A stretch of 64,000 bases of DNA from Akanthomyces muscarius (lineage: Eukaryota; Ascomycota; Sordariomycetes; Hypocreales; Cordycipitaceae). The notes below the pieces were generated by a model. That model made no database searches and was not told where the DNA came from. It saw nothing but the letters and a program-made list of their open reading frames with translations. Within the stretch, counting starts at the first letter, position 1, and each line of letters begins with the position of its first letter. The stretch lies in contig NC_079242.1 in the NCBI RefSeq assembly GCF_028009165.1, positions 1,860,001-1,924,000 on the forward strand. Direction: 5' to 3'. Made by a program: the position numbers and the translations under genes. This document shows positions 21,879-31,168 of the stretch, piece by piece.

Positions 21879-24464
21879 TCAGCCCACTTCGCGGACTTCT
21901 CTGGCGACGGCATTGCAGAGAGCCACCTTGACTCCAGCTGCGGTCAGCACATGGATCCATACTCGCTGCGTTTCACTCAAGCGGTCATTTTCGCTCTTGA
22001 CCTCTGCAAACATCACTTCTCCCCTGCACTCCCCCACGGTGCCATCACGCGACTCATCAGTACGCCATAGAATCAAGTCTGGGATGCCGCCCCCCCTCTG
22101 CTTGTACTCCTGGGCCATGACTTTGCAAACCGCCGCCAGAGCGTCTCCGTCAAAGCATCGCACAAGCTCCAGCAAGTCGTCGATTTCATAGTCCCAGTTG
22201 AGTCCCACGACTGCTGTACGTCGCTCGTGTTCTCGTTCCCACACGGATCGCACAAGGTCCTCGGCGCCGCCGTTTTCAATCTCCACAAGCCTGTGATTGA
22301 TCTCGGACACTCTTGTGGGAAAGAACACATCCGTGTGTAAGTCGAGAGGGCATGTCTGAAAAGCGGTCTGGAAGACGTTGGGAATGTAGAGGAATAGTAT
22401 GTCGTAGAAGAGATACGCAAAGAGCGTTCTGACGATACGGCCCTCGGAGTGATAGCCCTTCCATCCCTCTGCACGAAAGTGGCTCAAACACATATCCTCG
22501 ACACTGCACTCGCCCTCTGAGTCTAGTTCGTCAAGCCAAATGGTCTTGGTAGGAACGCCGATGCTGCCCGGTCTGGGTGTCGCCTCTTGCTTGAGCTGAA
22601 TTCCTTGTACTGTGAGTTCCAGAGGTTTGGCTAGCCTAACGTGGCCAAAGTCATGCTGAAGTCGCTTCGGAATACGCAGCTTCTTCTCCAGCTTCAGCAG
22701 TCGCCTCTGTAAGCCAAAGTGAAACGTCAAATGACAGTCTGGGTCTTGAAGCGCCATTTCGCAAGTGGTAGCTGCCGTTTTATTCCATTCTTTCTTCCGA
22801 CGCTCCAACTCTGCAGCAGCGCATGGCTCACCGAGTTTGGCCATGTAATTCTCTTCTAGCAGGGCTTTGCGCTGATACCAGTCGCCTCGACGGGCAAGAT
22901 GAAACATCTTTTGTCCCAGCAACTCTTTCAGTAACTCGTGCTCGCGCGCGTATTCTTTAAATTTTCCCATCGCATAGCCTGCTTTCGCAAGAACCCGTGT
23001 ATAAGAGTGGCCAGGATTGAAACGTCGCAAGTACGCTCCCTCTCCAAACTCATACATGGTTTGCTCCTTGTGTCTTTCCTCCTCCAGCAACTTCTTCCAG
23101 CGAGGGTATACAACGTCGAAAATTTCAAGAATTCGCTGGCATCCCTTGTCCAGCACCGCTCCACTGCCTTCTAGGCACATGTCAATCTCCGCTTCTAGCC
23201 GAATCGCGGCTTCAAACTCCAAAACGTGCTCTCGTGATGCGAATATAGTACTGGTGCGGCAAACAATGTACTCGGGAAAGTTTCTGCGAGCAATCTTTGC
23301 GAGAATGATGGTCGTCAGAGACTTTTCAGTCCATTCTGTCGATCGGTAAAACACAAGATGTACCCGCTGAAACAGCTTAAACACAGCCGAGGACAGTCGG
23401 ATACACGGCCCAAGTATGCCTGTCACTTTGGAAAGGAACACTGTTTTCTGTTTGGAATCTTCCCTCTCGAGCTTAGCAATCGGGCTGCCAGAATCACCAG
23501 AGCCTGTCGATTCACGGCTGTTTTGTCTGCTGAGACCCATCTCCATGAGACCCGTCTGCTTGCGACTCATTTGAGATAGACTTCGTATCAACTCGGGCTT
23601 CGTCCGTCCTTGTATTTTGGTTTCCTTTGCGAGAGCCTTCAGCTCGTCCAAGTAAAGCAGAGATGCTGCTTCCTCCATGTCCGTGAGCAGCACTTCGGAG
23701 GAGTCGGCAAAGGTAAACGCGGGGCCCAGCCTCTCATCTTCGACGCCGATTCCATCCACCGCAGTTGTGAGTCCATCCGGAGAGGGGCTGCCTGCAAGGC
23801 ATCTATTCTGTTGCAGTGTAGTGATTGGCACGTCAAGGTTCGCAATATCATTGTAATAGCCAAGACGGGAGGATCGGTGCCAAGCGGCCGTCTTTCTTAG
23901 AAAGAGACGCACATACCTGCATCTTGGTCAGCAAGAACTCACTTGTCAGTTTCATGTGACATACAAATACTGCGCCTCATAATCTAACGACTTCCATTGG
24001 TCGAATACACCAAGTTCCCGTTCGTCAAAGAGCTTTGCTTCTTCCTCGAGCACAGTGTCCAGGGCCAAGTTGAACGCGTCCACGTATATAGAGCTCCTCC
24101 CCTTTACCCACAGTGGTTTCGCCTTCGCCGTAATTTTTTCCTGTACGCTAGATTGAGAGGATTTGTATTCTTCGTATGCTTCTAAGGCAGCCTCGTCTGG
24201 CTGCATCGCCGGTAAAGCATTTTCGACGTCTGTAGATTTTGGTGTTTTATCTCGGCCATCAGAACGTTTCCAAACCTTTTCGGTATCGCATTGCTCTTCA
24301 TCGTCATCGAAGATAGATTGTTCGGATTCCTCAGACTCCACTGTAGTGCTCTCATCCCGCTTCACTCGCTTCAGTGGGGGGCCATCTTTTTCGGCATTCA
24401 AGGGTGTATACAACGACACATCAGAGCCAGCTCCTGATGGCAGTTTCTTTACAAATGCGTTCAT
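21879..24464 (-). CDS. FAN1: Fanconi-associated nuclease 1 homologue
   Basis: Two exons, 23965-24464 and 21879-23916, with a 48-bp intron (GTATGT...GCAG), give 845 residues. Joining restores YLYVRLFLRK, the conserved start of the FAN1 core. Residues 1-165 are acidic and disordered with basic PPLKRVKRD (possible nuclear signal). A SAP-like DNA-binding helix pair (LYLDELKALAKETK, about 250-282) follows, then a long TPR-like helical part. The C-terminal VRR-NUC domain (774-845) has PD at 779-780, E805-V-K807 and Q817, the PD-(D/E)XK active site. FAN1 is a structure-specific 5' flap endonuclease/exonuclease acting in interstrand-crosslink repair in the nucleus. No UBZ zinc finger is seen at the N-terminus, a difference from the human protein. 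The start at 24464 (MNAFVKK) was chosen because upstream in-frame sequence lacks an ATG. It is divergent from SDC1 with 246 bp between start codons. Confidence 0.95.
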
Positions 24465-24710
24465 TGTAGGCAACCCATGCTGAGCCACGCTCTTTTGTTT
24501 GCCGCAAAAAACTTTGAAGTCCAGGGGTACCAGTTGTGCGGCTGAGACGCGTCCAGCGATCGCCAATTCACGTTTACATACGCGAGGTCAGGTGATTTCC
24601 AAGTGGGAGCTTCAAACAAGCCCCGCCATTTAGCCCGGCGCAAGGAACTGGCAGGCGACGGCCTGTCGCGTTTTCTTCGGGAATAGCCAATTGCAACTTG
24701 ACTTGCAAAC
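24465..24710. promoter_or_regulatory. Shared divergent promoter, FAN1 / SDC1
   Basis: Only 246 bp separate the two start codons, so both promoters and both 5' leaders must fit here. No clear TATA box is seen on either strand, as is common for housekeeping genes. Confidence 0.65.
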
Positions 24711-25243
24711 ATGGTCGACGAAACGACCCCGATCGAACAGGCGCCGGATGCCGTCGCCCAGACTGTCGCTAACGGTGCGGACACAGCTGCTGACACGTCA
24801 AACCTCGACACACCGCACAGAGATGTCGTTATGACAGACGCATCAGTCGATCAAGCTGTACGATGTGCCTCGTTTTTGGCCTTGAGATAACTCTGACGTG
24901 TTGAAACAGTCTCCTGCTCCCGCAAATGCTGCTGCGAGTCCAGCGCCGGCCAGAACAGGCACACCCGCCCAAGCATCTCGTGCTCCATCAGTACATCCCG
25001 ATCCAGGATTCGCTATACCATCAGAGGCCGCTCCCCATGGCGATTCCACGCGACGCTATCTGAACACCAAGGTCACGGGGGCGCTTCTTGAAGGAATGAA
25101 GATGCTAGCCAAAGAACAGTGTGTAAAAGCGAAGACTGTGCGCTCCTGACCAGGCACTAACATATACTAGGCCAGAGGATCCGTTGCGAGTTCTTGGTGA
25201 ATATTTGATACAAAGGTCCAAGGAAATCGAAGGTTCAAGTTAG
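24711..25243 (+). CDS. SDC1: COMPASS histone methyltransferase subunit Sdc1 (Dpy-30)
   Basis: Three exons, 24711-24857, 24910-25118 and 25171-25243, give 142 residues. The introns are 52 bp each (GTACGA...ACAG; GTGTGT...ACTAAC branch...CTAG). The first two-thirds are Ala/Pro/Thr-rich and disordered. Residues 97-137 form the Dpy-30 motif: RRYLNTKVTGALLEGMK, then LAKEQPEDPLRVLGEYL split by the second intron, a helical dimerisation module that binds the Bre2/Ash2L subunit. Sdc1 is part of the Set1/COMPASS complex that methylates histone H3 Lys4 in the nucleus. The last exon is only 24 codons long and holds the second helix of the motif, so predictions that miss the second intron would truncate the protein and lose the domain. 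Divergent from FAN1 and convergent with RPS13. Confidence 0.92.
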
Positions 25244-25543
25244 TTGGTCAAATGATGTTCATGGCGCTGCTGCGAAGAGCGGTTTCTGCATAGGCAAGGC
25301 GTTATATAGGACATGGGATAGTTCACATTTAAGATACCAGCAGTTGAATGTATACGATTTTTTATAGTAGACAAATTGCTATCAATTTGAGCATTCGACT
25401 ACCTTCAGTAGTCCGCTAGGACTGGCGCATAAGCATCATGGCTCTAAATGCAGGTGTATTTTGTTTTCCGAAAACGTTTCCCCAACTCCAAACCAGGGAA
25501 ATCCACAGCGGCGCGGCACGAACTCGACTAGGATTTTCTCCGT
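25244..25543. other. Convergent 3' flanks of SDC1 and RPS13
   Basis: 300 bp between two stop codons, A/T-rich in the middle (TTTTTTATAGTAG near 25357). It must hold both polyadenylation sites. Nothing else is seen. Confidence 0.5.
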
Positions 25544-26301
25544 TTAAGCGACAATGGTGCTGGCGGTGGCGGACTCGTACTTCCAGGTAGGGGGAAGGAC
25601 ACCGACGGTCTTGTAGTAACGGGCCAGACGGTGGATACGGGACTCGATGAGAATGAGGCGGAACTTGGAGTCCTTGTCCTTGCGGTTGCGCTCGAGGTGC
25701 TTGCGGACGGCGACAGCCTGGGTGGATGATTAGCATGTTATTTCAACGACGTAGCGCCAGAGCACAAGCGCCCGTGGCATTGTAGATCATTGCATACCTT
25801 CTTGATAAGCATGTAAAGGTCCTCAGGGAGCTCGGGAGCAAGGCCTATAATCACTCTGTCAGTCAAAACCGCGCAGAGGCATGAGGTATGTTTGTCTCTT
25901 CGCGAGAGATCAAACTCCAATATGTATATCCATCACATATCGCCATATATATTCAGGGGTTCGTACCGCTCGACTTGAGAATGCGCAGAATGCGGTTACC
26001 TAACAGGCGATAGAGGTTAGCATCAAAGTTGATAGTCCAGTGATAGCCCAGTCGCCCGAGTTGAATCCTCGTCGTCCAATGTCCATCGCATAAACGTACC
26101 AGTGACAAGCTTGACCTGGGAGACACCGTGGGAGTCACGGAGGATGACACCAATCTGCGAAGGGGTAGCACCCTTTCTGGCGAGCTTGCAGATCTGCTCA
26201 ACGACCTGCTCGGGAGTGGTCTTCAGCCAGCTGGGAGCAGTGCGGCTGTAGGGGAGGGCGGAGGCAGAGATACCCTTGCCGTTGCTGTGAAGTCTACCCA
26301 T
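25544..26301 (-). CDS. RPS13: 40S ribosomal protein S13 (uS15)
   Basis: Four exons, 26100-26301, 25967-25999, 25798-25844 and 25544-25717, sum to exactly 151 residues, the universal eukaryotic length. It begins [18 protein letters not shown] and ends [18 protein letters not shown] followed by STIVA. The introns are 100, 122 and 80 bp; the middle exons encode only 11 and about 16 residues. uS15 binds the central domain of 18S rRNA in the small subunit and is needed for its assembly. Small early exons are usual for fungal ribosomal protein genes. Every junction was set by keeping the protein colinear with the family. It is transcribed in the same direction as U2AF2, 878 bp downstream of that gene's stop. 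Confidence 0.97.
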
Positions 26302-27178
26302 GTTTTCGGTGGTTGTCGGTTGTCGTGTGTTGAGGTTGGAGGAGTCGTGATGGAGTTTTCCTGGGCTGCGCAATGAGGTTTGGGAGGGCAGCACGGACAC
26401 TGGGCTCAGATTGTGGAGCGGTGCAAATTTTCGCTTAGTTAGGGCAGATTTGTGCGTGGTGTGCTCGTCGTGTGAGCTAGTCTCTGTCAGTCTATCGTCA
26501 CGTGCTGATAGCGAACAGGAGTGGGTCGAGCTTTCTTGCTGCCATCTGTCTCCGCCAAATTTTTTGAGCCTTCCTCACGTAACTCTCTCTGCACCAAACG
26601 TCCTCATGCTGGTCGCATGAGTTGCCATAGCTTCAGGAAGGTTGTTACGCACAGTGGCCTTTTCTGTACCGTAAGTACCTACTCTTCACCCCTGCACACC
26701 ATACAACACCCAGCCTTGTCAATATGATGATACGAACACATTGTTATTATTCTGGTACCTCTTAAGTTAGAGGGCTTTCGGGCTCTCACTGCACTTACTG
26801 GACTTCTGATCACACTCCATACACAACGCTTGAGAAATGCAAATTTCCCCGAGAGACATTCTTGCTAACGCGTCAAGTAGGCTTAGTTTCCAAGTGACCC
26901 CCGCTGTAAAGAAGCATAATCCGACATTGTAAATCACGAACTTTACGCCAAGCTTGTATCGTACCCACGCTCTCGCGGTATCATCGCAAACGGTTCTCTC
27001 AATCTCATGACATTCCCCAGCAGCTCCTAGATCTCCTAATTTGCTTTAAACGACGGTTGTACAATACATATTTATTTCAAAGAACAAATGAAAGGTTCAG
27101 CTCGAACAAAGCTGGTCACACCAGGTCAAAGCTTTGGGCTTGGCCCGAGCGACTGTTTCCTATGCCGTCCCAGCCTAC
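26302..27178. other. Intergenic, RPS13 promoter and U2AF2 3' flank
   Basis: The 877 bp between RPS13 and U2AF2 contain the RPS13 promoter next to 26302 and the U2AF2 polyadenylation region next to 27178. Short frames below 70 codons only. Confidence 0.55.
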
Positions 27179-29144
27179 TTACCAGGCACTGACATCGAAG
27201 TTCTCCTGCGCAGTTCGTTAGCAGAGCTGTGAATGAAGGCATGCATATAAAGGCCTACCTCAGGGAAGTACGTCGTCACGACGGTTCTGTCGGCAAACTT
27301 TCTACCTGCTAGTGCCTTGAGGGCGCTAGTGGTAGAGTCTGCCGATTCGAACTTGACGAAAATACGACCGACACCAGCCGATTGGCGGCTTCCGCCAGCT
27401 GGACGTGGTACCTTGATGTCCAAAATCTTGCCGTACTTGGAGCACTCGTCTCGCACATCATCGCAGATTTCTATATTATAATCAGTAACCGTGTGCTGGT
27501 TCGCGGCTAGTCAAAAGTCATCGTTACCTTCGTAGTCGTCGTTATCAAGGAGCTCCTCAGCAGTAACCATGTTGAGAAGCTGGAGAACTCTTGTGGCCTC
27601 GCCTCCATTTCCTTGGCCAGCAAGGTTACTGATAGCATTAATACCAGCATCGAAGTTTGCCACCTGGGTTCCGCCAACACAGGCCTTGACAACTTTGAGC
27701 TTCTTGCCGCCCACATCCATTCCGTTGAGAGTGTTTAGGGCCGGCTCGTTTGCACTGCCAGGGTCAGCGTACTCGGCGAATGCGATTCCCTGATTCTCGG
27801 TTAGCGCGAAAGCAGTGGCAGAGGGGTATGGATTGCATACTCTCGATTCCTCCGTGCTTCTGTCTTTGACGAGCACAAAGGCTTTGGGTTTGCCAAAGGC
27901 TGCCAGGAGCTCCAATACCTGATCTTCGGTGAGAAACGGCGGTATGTTTGTAAGGCAGAGCTTATGGATTGTGTCAGGCACAGCATTAGAGACGACCTCG
28001 GGATTGTAGATAACATCTTCCGGTACGGCGGGCATGACATAGTCCTTCGGGCGACGAATACTAATTCCTGGAGTGTCGGCTACCATGGAAATTCCATCCA
28101 GAGCAAGAGCAGTTGTGGCATCACCCGTATTCTTGAATTCCAGGACCGCAAAAGAGTTGTCGTTCGAGAGCTGGCTTAGCGCACAAGGGTCCGTGGCCTC
28201 GATGACATTGAGACCGTTCAGCTGCAAGTTGAAGAATGCAACAAGCGCGCCATCAGTCGCTCCGCTCGGGAGGTTAGAAACCAGAAGACGCTTGGCTTGT
28301 CTCGAGTTGCTGGCCTTGAGTCCAGCGCTACTGACTTGGCCGCCCGCGGGTTGGTTGATGAAAGCTTGGAGCTTGGATGGGTCCATCTGCTGTTGTCGCG
28401 GTGCGCCGGGCAGAGGGAACATGCCCGACATTTTTGCTTGTTCTGATGTGACAGCTTCGTATCCAGGAGGCTTAATATCCCACTGCGTCATGCGGCGCTT
28501 GCGCTCAAGGACGGGGATAATGTCGGTCAGATCAGGCGTGGGCTCACGGCGCTTCGGGGGAGAAGGGCTTCGGCGTTCTTGCTGGCGAGCGAATCCGTCA
28601 TCGCGGCGCTCTCTGCCGCCACGACGTTGGTCATCGAAACCATCGCGATCGCGCCTGCCATGGCCATCGTCATCACGTCGGGCATCACGGCGCGAGCTGC
28701 CGCGGTCTCTGTCCCATTCTCTGTCGCCTCGACGTTCGCGACCGCCCCCGCCCTGGTATCGTTCCTCGCGCTCCCTATCCCTGTGGTTTCTGCTGGATGC
28801 ATATGCATCGCCATCGCGGTCGCGGTCACGGCGGTGGCGATCGTGGGGGGATCGCGAGCGTCTTCTGTCTCTGTGTCTGTCTCGTCGGTCATCGCCGCGG
28901 TCACGACGATCACCACGATCGCTCCTGTCGCCTCGTTCGCCGCGTTCGCCTCGTTCACCTCGTTCACCGCGCGAAGACTATTTCTTGTTAGAGTGAAATG
29001 GTCGGTACGTGTGAAAGCACTTGTCTTTACCTGATGATCCCGACGGTTGTCGCCTTCTTTCGCCGCAAGCATTCCGTCAGCGTTGGGGTGCTTGCCTGAG
29101 CTAACAACCGACTCACCTCTAGACGAATAGTTGTCGCCGTTCAT
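27179..29144 (-). CDS. U2AF2: Splicing factor U2AF large subunit (U2AF65/Prp2)
   Basis: Six exons are inferred: 29117-29144, 29031-29056, 27841-28977, 27528-27789, 27259-27470 and 27179-27205, giving 563 residues. The N-terminus (about 19-140) is an RS/RD/RG-rich domain with SRSP and many DR pairs. KRREPTPDLTDIIPVLERKR precedes MTQWDIKPPGYE (from 181). RRM1 spans about 246-328 (RLLVSNLPSG), RRM2 about 354-435 (KLCLTNIPPF; GIAFAEY), and the C-terminal UHM ends YFPEENFDVSAW, where the last exon encodes only eight residues. The protein reads the polypyrimidine tract and recruits U2 snRNP. The first intron (60 bp) and the one inside RRM2 (51 bp) are stop-free and a multiple of three, so retention would keep the frame. 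Alternative start structures for the first 20 residues remain possible. Divergent from OGG1; SF3B1, its expected partner, lies 2 kb away. Confidence 0.94.
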
Positions 29145-29537
29145 GATGCTAGATTATTTATTGCGCCTGTAGGTTGCAGGACGCTTCTCCTTGATTGATG
29201 GAGATGGGAGCTCAAAAACGGCTTGGAGTCGAAAAGGCTGAAGACAGAGTCCGCGTCTTGACGACGTGCGATGCTGGAAGCTTTTCTGCCAATTGCGCTT
29301 AGCTGTTTCAGGTTAGGCTGCCGCCCTTGTGCCGGTGGCCGCTCCGCCCAGAACTTACAGCGCTTGAACCCCCTGTTGTATCGCCACCAGGCATTGCTAC
29401 GGGATCTGGCGACTGCCAGCCAGTCATCTCCGTCAAGGTCACACAGTTCTCTCTTATTTCATCGCGCCTCACTGATACACGCCATTGTGCTGGCTGTGCC
29501 AGAAGTACCGCCCGCATATCGTTCCAGTTGTGCTACT
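29145..29537. promoter_or_regulatory. Shared divergent promoter, U2AF2 / OGG1
   Basis: 393 bp between the start codons of U2AF2 and OGG1. An earlier ATG at 29271 is in frame with OGG1 with no stop between, so part of this region may be translated (see findings). No TATA box is evident. Confidence 0.55.
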
Positions 29538-30823
29538 ATGGCTATCAAACGCGCGACCGGCTGGCAGAAGCTGCCCGTTACACTAGCAGAGCTTTGCATT
29601 GACACCACTCTGCGATGCGGTCAATCATTCAGGTGGCGCAAAATCAACGACGAATGGTATTTTCTGTCAACGCACTGCTGAAGCGTTTGTTTGATGATGC
29701 TGATGATCATAGGACTTGTGCGCTTCACGGTCGCATTTTGTCCCTGAAGCAAGACCCCCAACATGTTCACTACAAGACAACTTGGCCAAGCCTGCGAACA
29801 GGGCTTTCTGCATCCCCCTCCTCAATTGAAAAGGATGACACAGAAGATCTCCTGAAGCACTACTTCAGTCTACGGCTTAATCTCGCCGAACTGTACGAAC
29901 AATGGTCAATGGCAGATCCCAACTTCGCTAAGAGAGCTCCTGAATTTGCAGGAGTTCGCATCTTGAGTCAGGATGCATGGGAGGCCCTGGTAGGCTTTAT
30001 TTGCAGTAGCAATAATAACATAGCTCGAATTTCTCAAATGGTAAGACCGAAGCCTCACTTTGACAATTTTCAGGCTAAAATGAGCCAGGTTCACAAACTG
30101 TGTATACATTATGGGCCACTCATTGGACATGTTGGAGACGAACCGATTCACGATTTTCCAACCCCAGAAGCTCTTTCGGGTGATAAAGTTGAAAGTCATT
30201 TACGAGAGTTGGGCTTTGGGTATCGCGCAAAATATATCGCCCAGACTGCTCGTGTCATCGCAACAGAGAAGCCTACGGGATGGCTTGAAACATTACGAAA
30301 CCCAGAATCTGCTATGCAGCCAATTGTCAAGGTTGAGTCCGATTCAATTCCCACTTACAAAGCAGCCCACGAAGAACTGCTTGCTTTGACTGGTGTTGGG
30401 CCCAAAGTAGCAGACTGCGTTTGCCTCATGGGACTCGGCTGGGGAGAGTCTGTCCCTGTCGACACTCACGTTTGGCAGATTGCACAGCGCGACTACAAGA
30501 TGGGCAAGACAAAGACAAAAACCTTTAATAAAGTCATGTACGATGCAGTTGGTGACCATTTTAGGAGTATTTGGGGAAGTTACGCTGGCTGGGCTCATTC
30601 CGTCTTATTTACTGCTGACCTAAAATCTTTCGCTGATCGACCACCAAAACAAGAACCGCTGTCCGATGGTCGAGCATCGATTATGAAGGAAGAGTCCGGT
30701 AAAATTTCCAAGAAACGACTCAAGACGGATATTGCCATTGAGGTGAAGCCAGAGCAGGTTGATGCCGTTGTGGTGGACATGGAGTTACCCGCTAAGAGAA
30801 GACGGACACGGCGCCAGCTATGA
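29538..30823 (+). CDS. OGG1: 8-oxoguanine DNA glycosylase/lyase
   Basis: Three exons, 29538-29656, 29713-30040 and 30089-30823, with introns of 56 and 48 bp, give 393 residues. The first junction restores GEW/TCALHGRILSLKQ-type similarity and the second restores RISQM-VHKLC. The N-terminal OGG domain has LRCGQSFRWRK (28-38), SNNNIARI is the conserved Asn-rich turn, and the helix-hairpin-helix reads LTGVGPKVADC followed by VPVDTHV, with catalytic Lys255 and Asp274. The enzyme removes 8-oxoguanine opposite C and nicks the strand by beta-elimination. The C-terminal tail (about 330-393) is basic, ending KRRRTRRQL, a likely nuclear signal. The second intron is a multiple of three and stop-free, so it is easily missed in annotation. 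An in-frame ATG at 29271 may give a longer form. Confidence 0.95.
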
Positions 30824-31168
30824 AGGCGGCACAAAATGAAACCGGCATGCGGAAAGGTCTGTTAATAAATACCAATATATACATGTACATCTCTTCAATG
30901 ATTCTTCTGCCCTTTTCTCTTGGCAATTTTGTAATACACTGCCTTGATATCAGTCCTACCAACCTTGAGTTTTGAGTGGGCGGCTAATCCTCGGAATCGA
31001 CCGCCAGCGCGCCCCTAGACTTTTTTTCGCCCCCTCGTGTCAAAGCTGCCTAGAAAACTTCAGCACAAGCTACCTGTCGCACTTCAATTTCCCCATGCGC
31101 AACGTCAGCGCTCTTATCACTCCTTGCACCTTGGAACCGGGATGAGGCTGGAAGAATATTGATACAAG
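30824..31168. other. OGG1 3' flank and SF3B1 promoter
   Basis: 345 bp between tandem genes. The left part is A/T-rich (AATAAATACC near 30863 could serve in polyadenylation). No other feature is seen. Confidence 0.5.

Noticed and set aside
25845..25966. Possible C/D snoRNA inside RPS13 intron 2 (GTGATGG and CTGA on the minus strand)
   Set aside because: The C box is imperfect, no terminal stem flanks the boxes, and the CTGA is better explained as the intron branch site.
28073..28996. 307-codon plus-strand frame opposite U2AF2, Ser/Arg-rich
   Set aside because: Produced by the repetitive RS-domain codons on the minus strand; crosses the true exons without matching any family.
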